Shown piece by piece: positions 18,260-27,861 of a DNA stretch of 64,000 nt (positions are counted from its first letter, which is position 1; the number at the start of each line of letters is the position of its first letter). A program made the translations under genes and the position numbers. The notes beneath the pieces were generated by a model. The model had not been told where the DNA came from, did not search any database, and saw only the letters and a program-made list of their open reading frames with translations. The stretch is from RUG11237 sp050874665 (GTDB lineage Bacteria; Bacillota; Clostridia; Lachnospirales; Lachnospiraceae): the NCBI GenBank assembly GCA_050874665.1, contig JBNMLC010000001.1, positions 248,001 through 312,000 on the forward strand, given 5' to 3'.

Positions 18260-20395
18260 ATGGCTGAGCTTAATTTAAAATATTATAACAATGTAGATAG
18301 TTATTCCGATGGTGATGTAGAAATAGAACTCTTAGAGTTTGTAAAAGAAGGTCTGGATGTAACACAGATACCTAAAAATAAGAGAAGCTATGCATGTGCG
18401 TATCACCTTTCTGCATGGCGTGAAAATATCATCAATTGGTACCCGTTAAAAAAGACGGACCGGGTATTAGAAATCGGTGCCGGCTGCGGTGCTGTCACAG
18501 GTGCATTGTGTCGCAATGCCGGGAGTGTAGTCAGCGTAGACTTGTCTAAAAGGCGTGCGGAGATTAATTATGAACGTCATAAAAATTATAATAATTTAGA
18601 AATTATGGTGGGCAATTTAAATGATATGGATTTTCAGGGAGATTTTGATTATGTGATTCTCATCGGCGTGTTTGAGTACGCTATGAGTTTTACAAAAGGG
18701 GAAAAGCCTTATGAAACCTTTCTGAATCATATCAAAAGTTTCGTGAAGCCGGGTGGAAAGATTCTGATGGCGATAGAAAACAGACTTGGTGAAAAGTATT
18801 TTGCGGGTGCCTATGAAGACCATACAGATACGTTCTTTCTGGGATTGAACGAGTATGAAGGCAATACGCAGGTTCGTACTTTTTCTAAGCAGGAACTGAC
18901 TGGAATCTTTCGTCGTTGTGGTATGGAAACATTAAAGTTTTATTATCCGTATCCTGATTATAAGTTTCCAAGTGAAATTTATACGGATGAAACAATCAAT
19001 AGTGCTTCTTATGGAAGAGAGTATATGAATCTTTATCCAACACGTTATAGTCTTTACAATGAAAAGAGTGTATCTGATGCACTTGTAAAAGAGGGCGTAA
19101 TGCAGTGCTTTGCCAATTCCTTTTTCGTTGAAGCCGTTGTGGGGGAAAGTGACAGGGAAGAGGAAGAACTTGTTTATGCGAAAATGAATAGCGGACGCAA
19201 GGAAGAATTTAGAATTGCAACCATTATCTATCAGGGAAAAGAAAAGTACGTCATCAAAAAGCCATTAAACGAACGTTCTGTGGCACATATTGAGCGTGTG
19301 GCAATCAAGAGTCGTATGAATGCCATAGAGGAATTGTTGAATTTACCGGGAAAATATAAAGATGGTGTAATCCGATATGAATTTTTGGAAGATGAAAATC
19401 TCGATACCAGAATTACCAGAATGATGGAACAACAAAATACGGAAAAAATTGTGGATACGATCCGGGAAATTCAAAGTATTTTGTTAGAGCATTCAGAAGT
19501 AGTAAATTATCAGACAGAAGAATTTGAAAAAATCTTTGGCAATGATAAGATGGAAGAAGAGAAAAAAGCTACCGTTTGCCCTGCAAATATTGACTGTATC
19601 TGTGATAATATAATTTGTCAAAAAGACGGTTATGTCATTATCGATGGGGAATGGATTTTTGATATGCCTATTCCGGCAGATTTCATTGTATGGCGTCTGG
19701 TAAATGAATTGTATACACAGCATGGCAATAGTTTAGAAAAATTGATTACGAGAGAAGAAATGTATGAAGCACTGAATATCTCTAAACAAGATGCTGCTGT
19801 GTATGAGAAATGGGCAAAAAACTTTGCAGAAAAATATGTGGGCGGTAACGAGCTGGCGGAATATGGTGCAGATGTAAGAAAGCTGCAATTGCGGGAACTC
19901 GTTCAGATTGCAGAAAGTCAGAAAGGTATGGAATGTGCACTATTTTATGATACCGGAAGTGGCTTTTGTGCGGCAGACTGCTGTAAAGAATACTTAAAAA
20001 TTAATGGCGGCGAGTTTTGCATGAATTTTACACTGGATAAATATGCAAGTATTAAAAATCTACGCTTTGATCCGTTAGAAGGCAAAGGCTGCAAAGTACA
20101 GATTACCAAAATCAACGGAAGAACGTTAGAAGGTGGCGAGCTTCTTGGAAACAATGCAGAATTTGAAAAAAATGGAGGTCAGATTTTTATCAGCGGCGAT
20201 CCGCAGTATTATATTAATCCGGAGCTTCCAATCGATGGAAAATTAAGCATTGCAGGTAAGATTAAGGTGATGCCGGAAGAAGAAACCATGAGCTTTTATA
20301 GGAAAAAGTTAAGTGAGTTAGAAAGTATTAAAAACAGCAAAGAATATAAAATATTGAAAAAAGCCAGAATGATTAAAAACAAGCGAAAGGAGTAG
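18260..20395 (+). CDS. Methyltransferase-kinase fusion, WbdD-like chain terminator candidate
   Basis: The protein has 711 residues. An N-terminal class I SAM methyltransferase (about 45-300) has motif I EIGAGCGAVTG from residue 71. A second domain (about 315-540) looks like a degenerate protein or sugar kinase: YVIKKPLNE could supply the Lys, NIDCICDN (D445, N450) matches HxDxxxxN with Asn for His, and IIDGE (D462) matches the metal-binding Asp. A beta-rich domain (560-685) follows, then a Lys-rich tail with NSKEYKILKKAR. This order resembles WbdD, which caps O-polysaccharide chains by phosphorylation and methylation. The kinase assignment is inference. Confidence 0.7.
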   Translation: MAELNLKYYNNVDSYSDGDVEIELLEFVKEGLDVTQIPKNKRSYACAYHLSAWRENIINWYPLKKTDRVLEIGAGCGAVTGALCRNAGSVVSVDLSKRRAEINYERHKNYNNLEIMVGNLNDMDFQGDFDYVILIGVFEYAMSFTKGEKPYETFLNHIKSFVKPGGKILMAIENRLGEKYFAGAYEDHTDTFFLGLNEYEGNTQVRTFSKQELTGIFRRCGMETLKFYYPYPDYKFPSEIYTDETINSASYGREYMNLYPTRYSLYNEKSVSDALVKEGVMQCFANSFFVEAVVGESDREEEELVYAKMNSGRKEEFRIATIIYQGKEKYVIKKPLNERSVAHIERVAIKSRMNAIEELLNLPGKYKDGVIRYEFLEDENLDTRITRMMEQQNTEKIVDTIREIQSILLEHSEVVNYQTEEFEKIFGNDKMEEEKKATVCPANIDCICDNIICQKDGYVIIDGEWIFDMPIPADFIVWRLVNELYTQHGNSLEKLITREEMYEALNISKQDAAVYEKWAKNFAEKYVGGNELAEYGADVRKLQLRELVQIAESQKGMECALFYDTGSGFCAADCCKEYLKINGGEFCMNFTLDKYASIKNLRFDPLEGKGCKVQITKINGRTLEGGELLGNNAEFEKNGGQIFISGDPQYYINPELPIDGKLSIAGKIKVMPEEETMSFYRKKLSELESIKNSKEYKILKKARMIKNKRKE

Positions 20396-20397
20396 CC

Positions 20398-21777
20398 GTG
20401 AATCACCAGATTGATATTATTGTACCTGTCTACAATGGATTAGAAGATGTAAAAAAGTGTATAAAAAGTGTAAAAGAAAATACGGATTTGAACAGGCATC
20501 GTCTGATTCTTGTGGATGACAAAAGTCCCGATTGTGAGGTGTTACCTTTTCTAAAAAGTATAGAATCCAAAGCAATTCATATCATAGAAAGTACTGTAAA
20601 TGAGGGATTTTCTGCCAGCGTAAATAAAGGAATGAAATATTCTGACCGTGATGTAATTTTGCTGAATTCGGATACGGTGGTAACAGAGGGCTGGGTAGAA
20701 AAGTTAATCACCTGTGCTTATTCTAGAAGGGCGGCAGCGACGGTGACTCCATTATCAAATGCAGCAACGTTGTGTTCAGTGCCGGAATTTCTTAGGGATA
20801 ACCCTCTGCCGGAAGGATATAGCGTAGAGAAAATGGGAGAACTGATAGAGCGTTGCAGTATTCGAAGATATCCTAAAATAACGGTGGCAGTCGGATTTTG
20901 TATGTACATTAAACGGGAAGTGCTGAATCAGATTGGCTATTTTGATGCGGAAACCTTTGGAAAAGGTTATGGTGAAGAAAATGACTTTTGTCACCGGGCA
21001 GAAAAGCTGGGCTATATGCATCTAATGTGTGACGATACGTTCATTTATCATAAGGGGACGGCTTCTTTTGAAAGCGAAGAAAAGAAAAAGCTGCTTCAGG
21101 AACATGAACGCATTCTATGGGAACGTTATCCGGAATACATTAAGGAAAATCAACAATATTGTGTGGAAAACCCAAATGCAGATTTGCAGGAAAATATAAA
21201 GTTATATTTGAATTTTGATGATACAACGGGTGGAAAACTGTGTTTGGTGAATGAATTCCCAAAGGAAAGGGAAGAGAAAAGAATTTTTTATGCTGTCCGA
21301 ATGGAACAGTGTCTTGTGGTAAAAGCAATGTGGGGTGCAAAGGAAGCAGAGTTTCTATATGCAATGCCACAGAGGAGCATACAAAGGAGTCTTGCGCAAG
21401 AAACAGAGGAAGAGGTACTCGTAGATTTCATACGTGCATTTCATATTACGGAAGTTGAGGAGAGGAAGCGGAGTGATTTTGCAATCCAGACGATTCATAC
21501 ACTTCAGAAGGAAATAAAAAATCCGGGAAAATTGTTTGACAGTAAAAGAATTTTAAGAGCATACTTGACCGCAGAAAAAAAATATCTGGCAAATGTCGAC
21601 ACAGAAGATGGAATTTACGGAAACTGCCTTCGTGCTTTAGAAAAAGAATATAAGACTTTACAGAGTGAAGATAAAATTAGAAAAGAAGAATTAGATAATA
21701 TCTACCATTCAAAACGTTTCCGCCTTGCATGTGCATTAAAAAAGGTTATGAATCCTTTTTCACATGATGAAAAGTAA
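20398..21777 (+). CDS. Family 2 glycosyltransferase with C-terminal helical tail
   Basis: The protein has 459 residues from GTG 20398, preceded by AAGGAG. The GT-A domain spans about 1-250 with IDIIVPVYNG, LVDDKSPD, the DxD-like LLNSDTVV and YGEENDFCHRAEKLGY, a pattern of rhamnosyl- and related transferases. The rest, about 200 residues, is helical and charged and ends with YHSKRFRLACALKK, related to a tail seen in neighbouring proteins. The gene begins 2 bases after the methyltransferase-kinase stop. Confidence 0.85.
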   Translation: MNHQIDIIVPVYNGLEDVKKCIKSVKENTDLNRHRLILVDDKSPDCEVLPFLKSIESKAIHIIESTVNEGFSASVNKGMKYSDRDVILLNSDTVVTEGWVEKLITCAYSRRAAATVTPLSNAATLCSVPEFLRDNPLPEGYSVEKMGELIERCSIRRYPKITVAVGFCMYIKREVLNQIGYFDAETFGKGYGEENDFCHRAEKLGYMHLMCDDTFIYHKGTASFESEEKKKLLQEHERILWERYPEYIKENQQYCVENPNADLQENIKLYLNFDDTTGGKLCLVNEFPKEREEKRIFYAVRMEQCLVVKAMWGAKEAEFLYAMPQRSIQRSLAQETEEEVLVDFIRAFHITEVEERKRSDFAIQTIHTLQKEIKNPGKLFDSKRILRAYLTAEKKYLANVDTEDGIYGNCLRALEKEYKTLQSEDKIRKEELDNIYHSKRFRLACALKKVMNPFSHDEK

Positions 21778-21805
21778 CATTATAGTTAAAAATGAGGGAT
21801 TTGCT

Positions 21806-23629
21806 ATGAAGTCAGAACAAAATATACAGACGAAAAAGAAACATATATTATATGTGCTTCATGGTGATTTTTCAGAAGATGCTACCAACAATCGTGGAGG
21901 TACCCAGCTTCATGTAAAGAATTTGGTGGAGCAGCTTCGGGAAGATTATCATCTTTATGTGCTGGCAAGAGATGAAGAATACATTCGTCTGACAGATTAT
22001 TCTGCTGAGAAGAAGGTATATAAATTCTTGGTGGGGGAATTAAAGGATAAGCCGCTTCTTTTTGATGAAGAAATTGCAAAGGTAATTGCAAAGGTACTGT
22101 CCGCCTTTCCCATTGAGTTAGTGCATATTCATCATACGGTAGATTTATCTTTCGATGTGTTTCGGGAAGTGAAAAAAAGAAATATTCCAATGATATGTAC
22201 CATTCATGATTATTATTATATTTGTCCCGATATTAAGTTGTTAGATGAAAAGATGCATTTTTGCAGTTCGCCCGAAAACTGTGGCAATTGTGATGAGTGC
22301 CTTGCACAAAAATTCGGGTTTGCCACAGGATTTTACAACGAATGGCAGAGTGTGGCAAAAGAAATGTTAGGATATTGCGACAAATTAATTTTTCCATCTT
22401 ATAGTGCAAAAGAAATTATGGAAAACTATTATCCGGAGTTTCTAGACAAAATGGAAGTTATTTATCATGGACTTTCGGAAATTGTTAACTCGTATAAATT
22501 AAGAAACTCTGTAAAGCTTGAACAGGCAATTGTAACCGATAAGGTAGAATGGAATTTAGATGAAACCTTTGGCATGGGCTGGGCTTTGCTTCGTGGAAAG
22601 TCCTCTTTATTAGTAAAGACCTATATAGAAGTAGTAGACAAAAACAAAAATTTCTACGTTTTTTTACCGGAGAAGCATTTGAGACTTGATGTAAAAGCAG
22701 ACCGCTGCGGAAACTCAAATTATAATATGTGTGGATTTTTAATTAATGGTTTTTCGGGAATGTTTGCAGAGGGGGAATTATCTTTTCGGGCATATTTAGA
22801 ATATGATGGAGTGTTTTATACAGATGGCAAAGTGCGTGTGCGAAAAAATGTGGCACAAAAATGTGAAAATGTCTTGAAGGTAGCTTTTTTAGGCGGCATG
22901 GTTCCGGCAAAAGGAAGTCGTCTGATTGGTGAAATTATAAAGTCTAATACGGATAAATGGCAGGTAATGTGGTATATTATCGGTACGATTGGGGATAAAT
23001 CACTGGACGCTCTAGAGCAGGAAAATTTAGTCAAAGTTGGAACCTACAGTCAGGAAATGGTACAGGGGCTTTTAGAAGGGTATGAGATTGATCTGGTGTG
23101 TCTGCTGCCATTGTGGGCAGAAACGTTTAGCTATACCTTGTCAGAAGCCGCCATTAGTGGGATTCCTGTACTGGCAACAGATATTGGTGCAATCAGTGAG
23201 CGCATTAAAACAGAAGATATTGGTTTTTTAGTAGATGTGAAAGAAAGACCGGAAAAAATCATGAAGGAAATTTTAAGTGTCCGAAATGAGAAAAAGGAAG
23301 AGTATCAGAGAAAAAAGAGAAATATTACCAATATGAAACTGAAAAGCTTAAAAGAAATGGCAAAAGAATACAAGCAGTGTTATGATGCTTATACATATGA
23401 AAGCACCGTAACAGCGAATGAAGAGACGAAGAGGTGGCTGATGGCAGGAGAAAAGGACGCAAGTGAGATTAAAATAAAAGATCCGGAACAAGTAGTGGAG
23501 AAGTTAGAGGATAAGGTGGCAGATTTGACAAAGCAGTTAGTTGAAGCTAACGATACGCTGCAAAAAATATATGCGTCTCCGGCCTACAAGCTTGCAAAGA
23601 GAATTCCATTTCTTGGAGTGAAGAAATAA
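21806..23629 (+). CDS. Family 4 glycosyltransferase
   Basis: The 607-residue protein has a GT-B fold. The N-terminal half has GGTQLHVKNLVEQL and the acceptor-side HDYYYICPDIKL with a Cys-rich CSSPENCGNCDEC cluster that could bind metal. The C-terminal half has FLGGMVPAKGSRLI and the GT4 donor motif ETFSYTLSEAAISGIPVLAT. An inserted region of about 110 residues (250-360) separates the two halves. The tail is coiled coil followed by YASPAYKLAKRIPF. ATG 21806 has a GAGG site 8 bases upstream, which the earlier in-frame ATG 21764 lacks. Confidence 0.85.
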   Translation: MKSEQNIQTKKKHILYVLHGDFSEDATNNRGGTQLHVKNLVEQLREDYHLYVLARDEEYIRLTDYSAEKKVYKFLVGELKDKPLLFDEEIAKVIAKVLSAFPIELVHIHHTVDLSFDVFREVKKRNIPMICTIHDYYYICPDIKLLDEKMHFCSSPENCGNCDECLAQKFGFATGFYNEWQSVAKEMLGYCDKLIFPSYSAKEIMENYYPEFLDKMEVIYHGLSEIVNSYKLRNSVKLEQAIVTDKVEWNLDETFGMGWALLRGKSSLLVKTYIEVVDKNKNFYVFLPEKHLRLDVKADRCGNSNYNMCGFLINGFSGMFAEGELSFRAYLEYDGVFYTDGKVRVRKNVAQKCENVLKVAFLGGMVPAKGSRLIGEIIKSNTDKWQVMWYIIGTIGDKSLDALEQENLVKVGTYSQEMVQGLLEGYEIDLVCLLPLWAETFSYTLSEAAISGIPVLATDIGAISERIKTEDIGFLVDVKERPEKIMKEILSVRNEKKEEYQRKKRNITNMKLKSLKEMAKEYKQCYDAYTYESTVTANEETKRWLMAGEKDASEIKIKDPEQVVEKLEDKVADLTKQLVEANDTLQKIYASPAYKLAKRIPFLGVKK

Positions 23630-23666
23630 GAAACATGGCAAGGGCAGAAGGAAAGGTAATAGTACA

Positions 23667-25631
23667 ATGGATTATAAAGAACTCTATGAGCAGGAACAAA
23701 AAAAATACGAAGATTTAATGAAAAGGTATGAGGAAATAGACATCAAATACGAAAATGCCTTATCGGAGGCAGAACTTGCTAAGGCAAATTTAGCAAAGAT
23801 TAAAAACAGCCCCGTATGGAAAATGACAAAACCTTTGCGTGTAGTATATTTTTTCTTTAAAAGAATGAAAACAGCATATGTGATGTATGGCGGAGTCATT
23901 GGTGTGATGAAAAAGCTTGCTCATAAACTTCACCAGAAGAAGGTGCAGAAGGACTATGGAACAAGAAGCTTTCCGTCCGAGGAAGAAAGAAAGAGGCAGG
24001 AAGCAGAGGTTTTTTCCAAGAATATTACATTTAGTATTTTAGTTCCATTGTATAATACACCTGAAAAATTTTTAAGAGAAATGATTGCCTCTGTACAAAT
24101 GCAGACTTATCAAAAATGGGAATTATGTCTGGCAGACGGAAGCGATGATGAGCATAAGTATGTAGAAAAAATCTGTCAGGAACTCTCAGATAAGGATTCC
24201 AGAATTAAGTATAGAAAACTGGAGAAAAATCTTGGAATCTCAGAAAATACCAATGAGTGTCTGAACATGGCAACAGGTGAATATATTGCACTTTTTGATC
24301 ATGATGACTTGCTCCATCCTTGTGCTTTGTACGAAAACATGAGGGTGATTTGCGAAGAAAATGCAGATTATATCTATACAGACGAAGTGACTTTTCATGG
24401 AGACAGCATTGATAATATGGCAACCATGCATTTTAAACCGGATTTTTCACCGGATAATCTGTTAGCAAATAATTATATTTGTCATTTTTCTGTGTTTGAC
24501 AGAAAATTATTAGAGCAGACAGAATTGTTCCGCAGTGCTTACGATGGAAGTCAGGATCATGATATGATTTTACGTCTTACCGGAGTTGCAAAAAATGTAA
24601 AGCATATTCCAAAGGTATTGTATTATTGGAGATCTCATGCCGGCTCTGTGGCAGATAATATTGACGCTAAAACCTATGCCATCGATGCAGCAAAGCGGGC
24701 AGTACGGGATTATTGTAAGGACAGAGGAATTCCTGTAAAATCGGTGGAGAGTACCAGGGCATTCCCTACCATTTTCCAACTGTCTTATGAGATTTCGGGA
24801 AATCCGTTGGTATCCATTGTGATTCCAAATAAAAATCACAGGGAAGATTTGGAAAAATGTATCGAATCAATTCGCTTAAAATCAACTTATTCTAATTACG
24901 AAATTATTATTGTAGAAAACAATAGTACAGAAGAGAGCATTTTTGCGTATTATAAAGAATTAGAACAGCAGAAAAATATCCGTGTGATTACTTATCAAGG
25001 CGAGTTTAATTATTCAAAAATCAATAATTTAGGAGTTAAGGAAGCTAAGGGAGAATATTTGCTTTTGCTAAATAATGATATTAAGATTATTTCGCCAGAC
25101 TGGATAGAAGAGCTGCTGATGCATGCCCAGAGAAAAGAGGTGGGGGCTGTTGGAGCAAAATTATTTTACCCGGATAATACGATTCAGCATGCAGGAATTG
25201 TAATTGGACTTGGGGCTCACCGCAGTGCAGGTCATACCCATTATGGCATGCCAAAGGAAAACTTAGGATATATGGGAAGATTGTGTTATACACAAAATGT
25301 AACTGCTGTTACCGGTGCCTGCATGATGGTAAAGAAAAGCCTTTACGAAGAAGTGGGAGGGCTTGATGAGGAATTTAAAGTGGCGTTAAATGATGTGGAT
25401 TTTTGCCTGAAATTACGCAAAAAGGGATATCTAAATATTTTCACTCCTTTTGCGGAGGCCTTTCATTTTGAATCAAAATCCAGGGGATTTGAAGATTCTA
25501 AGGCAAAAAAGGAACGTTATACGGAGGAATGTGAGCACTTTAAACAGAAGTGGCACAAGGAATTAGAAACGGGAGATCCGTATTATAATCCGAATTTTTC
25601 TCTGGATTATTCTGATTACTCCCTGCGTTAG
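23667..25631 (+). CDS. Bidomain family 2 glycosyltransferase
   Basis: The protein has 654 residues and three parts: an N-terminal coiled coil of about 70 residues with SPVWKMTKPLR; GT-A domain 1 (about 115-340) with FSILVPLYNTPEKFLREMI and DHDDLLHP; and GT-A domain 2 (about 385-620) with VSIVIPNKNHREDL, LLLLNNDIKI and ALNDVDFCLKLRKKGY. Both domains keep acidic metal sites, so it probably adds two sugars in alternation, as dual rhamnan-type transferases do. It is closely related to the protein at 32023, whose second domain is worn down. Confidence 0.88.
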   Translation: MDYKELYEQEQKKYEDLMKRYEEIDIKYENALSEAELAKANLAKIKNSPVWKMTKPLRVVYFFFKRMKTAYVMYGGVIGVMKKLAHKLHQKKVQKDYGTRSFPSEEERKRQEAEVFSKNITFSILVPLYNTPEKFLREMIASVQMQTYQKWELCLADGSDDEHKYVEKICQELSDKDSRIKYRKLEKNLGISENTNECLNMATGEYIALFDHDDLLHPCALYENMRVICEENADYIYTDEVTFHGDSIDNMATMHFKPDFSPDNLLANNYICHFSVFDRKLLEQTELFRSAYDGSQDHDMILRLTGVAKNVKHIPKVLYYWRSHAGSVADNIDAKTYAIDAAKRAVRDYCKDRGIPVKSVESTRAFPTIFQLSYEISGNPLVSIVIPNKNHREDLEKCIESIRLKSTYSNYEIIIVENNSTEESIFAYYKELEQQKNIRVITYQGEFNYSKINNLGVKEAKGEYLLLLNNDIKIISPDWIEELLMHAQRKEVGAVGAKLFYPDNTIQHAGIVIGLGAHRSAGHTHYGMPKENLGYMGRLCYTQNVTAVTGACMMVKKSLYEEVGGLDEEFKVALNDVDFCLKLRKKGYLNIFTPFAEAFHFESKSRGFEDSKAKKERYTEECEHFKQKWHKELETGDPYYNPNFSLDYSDYSLR

Positions 25632-25654
25632 AAAAGAGGGATAAAGCCTTCCCA

Positions 25655-25684
25655 TTGCCAAATGATAAAGCCCTGTGCTATAAT
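25655..25684 (+). promoter_or_regulatory. Internal promoter of the glycan locus
   Basis: TTGCCA (25655-25660), 18 bases, perfect TATAAT (25679-25684). It lies just after the bidomain transferase and drives the GtrA-to-GT2 block. Its position means translation must start downstream of about 25690, which supports ATG 25718 for the next gene. Confidence 0.7.
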
Positions 25685-25717
25685 GGGGTCTGCAGGAAAA
25701 AGAAAATGAGGTACAAT

Positions 25718-26143
25718 ATGAAAAACTTATTTGAACAAATTATGAAATTTGGCATTGTGGGTGTTTTGTCTTTTGCCATTGATTTTGGAATTTATTCTAT
25801 TTTAGTGTATTTTACACCGGTTCCGTTGCTGATTGCCAATTTCTTCGGCTTTACCATATCAGTAATTTTTAATTACGTTATGAGCATGAAGTATGTGTTT
25901 GAGCGAAAAGAAGATATGGACAGAAGGGCAGAATTTGTGATATTTGTGATTTTAAGCTTGATTGGACTTGGCTTAAACGAATTTCTGGTATGGTTATTCG
26001 TGGACTTTTCATATGAAAACATTGCTGCTGTTGCAGAGGTGTTCTCACATAATATGATGAAAATGATTGGTAAAATTCTGGCAACCGGTATTGTAATGGT
26101 ATATAATTTTATTTCAAGAAAATTATTTTTAGAGAAAAAATAA
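25718..26143 (+). CDS. GtrA family membrane protein
   Basis: It has 141 residues and four helices. FGIVGVLSFAIDFGIY and NYVMSMKYVF are the two GtrA signature segments. The frame is open to 25655, but a promoter occupies 25655-25684 and GAGG sits 6 bases before ATG 25718. Directly downstream is a DPM1/GtrB-type transferase, so the pair should make and translocate a polyprenyl-P-sugar. It is the second GtrA in the locus. Confidence 0.88.
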   Translation: MKNLFEQIMKFGIVGVLSFAIDFGIYSILVYFTPVPLLIANFFGFTISVIFNYVMSMKYVFERKEDMDRRAEFVIFVILSLIGLGLNEFLVWLFVDFSYENIAAVAEVFSHNMMKMIGKILATGIVMVYNFISRKLFLEKK

Positions 26144-26156
26144 AAAGGAGCAGTGT

Positions 26157-26969
26157 ATGAAAGACAGAATTCTTTTGTTTATTCCAGCTTACAATTGCGA
26201 AAAACAGATTGTAAGAGTGCTTGGCCAGTTAGATGAAGCAGTAATGAAATATATTACCCAGGTGGTGGTAATTAATAATATTAGTACAGATAATACAGAA
26301 GAGGCAGTAAAACGTTTCATTGATAAGCATCAGGATATTCCTGTAAAGCTTCTTCGAAATAACGAAAATTACGGATTAGGCGGCTCTCATAAGAGTGCAT
26401 TTGCTTATGCAAAAGAACATAATTTTGATTATGTTGTTGTGCTTCATGGAGATGATCAGGGAGATATTCACAATCTGCTGCCAATATTAAAAAAAGGAAT
26501 TTATAAAAAATATGACTGCTGTCTTGGGGCACGCTTCATGAATGGTTCAAAATTAAAAGGGTATTCCAAATTCAGAAGCTTTGGAAATGTGGTTTACAAT
26601 GTGCTCTTTTCTATGGTTACACATCAGAGAGTGCTGGATTTAGGCTCGGGACTTAATATATATCATGTTGATATGTTACAACAGGAGTTTTATAAAAAAT
26701 TTCCGGATAATTTGATGTTTAATTATTGTATGATATTAGCAGCAGATTATTATAAGCACAAGATTTGCTTTTTCCCAATTACATGGCGTGAAGATGATCA
26801 GGTATCTAATGTAAAAATGTTTCATCAGGCAGTGACTGTGTTGAAAATGTTGTTCTCCTATGCAGTATCACCGCAAGAATTTATCACATCTGAATGCAGG
26901 GAAAAGAAGATTTTAAATTATACTTCAACCATCGTGGCAGAAAGTGGGATTGTAAGTGAAAAAGAGTGA
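26157..26969 (+). CDS. DPM1/GtrB-like family 2 glycosyltransferase
   Basis: The protein has 270 residues with the start of a GT-A domain (ILLFIPAYNCEKQI), VLHGDDQGD as the metal/nucleotide site (Asp-Asp) and GARFMNGSKLKGYS, typical of dolichyl/polyprenyl-phosphate sugar synthases. No C-terminal membrane helices are seen, so it probably relies on GtrA next door for membrane contact. AAAAGGAG precedes the ATG. The start of the following gene overlaps its end by 14 bases. Confidence 0.87.
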   Translation: MKDRILLFIPAYNCEKQIVRVLGQLDEAVMKYITQVVVINNISTDNTEEAVKRFIDKHQDIPVKLLRNNENYGLGGSHKSAFAYAKEHNFDYVVVLHGDDQGDIHNLLPILKKGIYKKYDCCLGARFMNGSKLKGYSKFRSFGNVVYNVLFSMVTHQRVLDLGSGLNIYHVDMLQQEFYKKFPDNLMFNYCMILAADYYKHKICFFPITWREDDQVSNVKMFHQAVTVLKMLFSYAVSPQEFITSECREKKILNYTSTIVAESGIVSEKE

Positions 26970-27861
26970 AAATACATTATATAAAATGACGAATATAGCT
27001 TTTATTGTGGCAGCATTGCTTTTCCTGATAGGAATTGCAAAAGACACCGTGGCAGATGGCCGGCAGACAGCAGGGGACTTTAAGAGTCCCATTTTGTCTG
27101 TCTTTTTGTGTTTCTTGTGCTTCCTTGTTCTTCATGCTGCCAAGCTGATGAGGTTTTATCTTGTTTTGATGGAACAAAGGATTGAGTTTGGGCGTTTTGT
27201 TAAAGTATACATTAAAACTACCTTTGTAAATTTTCTGCTTCCTTTTAAAAGCGGAGAATTATTCCGCATTTACTGTTTTGCTCATGAAACGAGAGATGTA
27301 CGAATGGGATTTATCAGCGTAATTGTAGACCGTATCTTTGATACCTGTGTATTACTGTTGTTCCTGCTGCCATATGATTTTTGTGTAGCAGGAAGAATTT
27401 CAGCAGTTACAATCATTTTGTCGCTGATTGTGTTACTGGTGTTATTAGGTTGTGTTTTTTTGTATTCTGGTTATCATTATCTGAATCACTTTCTGATGAT
27501 ACATGGCAATAGTAAGCGGACAATCTATTTGCTGCAAATGTTGGAAAACTTCAAAATGTGCTATGATTATATGGCAACATTATTAAAAGGGAGATTTTTT
27601 CTTATTCTGATGTTTTCCTGCATTGGCTGGATATTTGAATTTTTATTTTTGAAGATTATGGCGGGAGCATTCAAAATTGTTTTTGGAATGGCTCAGTTTG
27701 CAGAATATATTAGTGGAATTTTTTCTCCGGATACAGGGATTTTAAAGAATGATTATATTCTTGTCAGTGTACTGGGATTGTTAGCAGCTATGATAATTTC
27801 TTATGGATATTATTTTTGTCGTAATGGCGGCTTAAAAAACGGGAGGTCAGAAAATGTTTAA
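26956..27861 (+). CDS. Flippase-like membrane protein of the LPG-synthase TM (UPF0104) type
   Basis: The 301-residue protein has eight or so hydrophobic helices. VKVYIKTTFVNFLLPFKSGELFRIYC contains the LLPFKSGE(L)R-type motif of this family, followed by VIVDRIFDT, the conserved Asp-Arg loop. Such proteins are the membrane half of MprF and stand-alone flippase-like proteins in glycan clusters. Translation starts at GTG 26956 inside the preceding gene. It could move a lipid-linked sugar or polyol made by its neighbours. Confidence 0.75.
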   Translation: MKKSENTLYKMTNIAFIVAALLFLIGIAKDTVADGRQTAGDFKSPILSVFLCFLCFLVLHAAKLMRFYLVLMEQRIEFGRFVKVYIKTTFVNFLLPFKSGELFRIYCFAHETRDVRMGFISVIVDRIFDTCVLLLFLLPYDFCVAGRISAVTIILSLIVLLVLLGCVFLYSGYHYLNHFLMIHGNSKRTIYLLQMLENFKMCYDYMATLLKGRFFLILMFSCIGWIFEFLFLKIMAGAFKIVFGMAQFAEYISGIFSPDTGILKNDYILVSVLGLLAAMIISYGYYFCRNGGLKNGRSENV

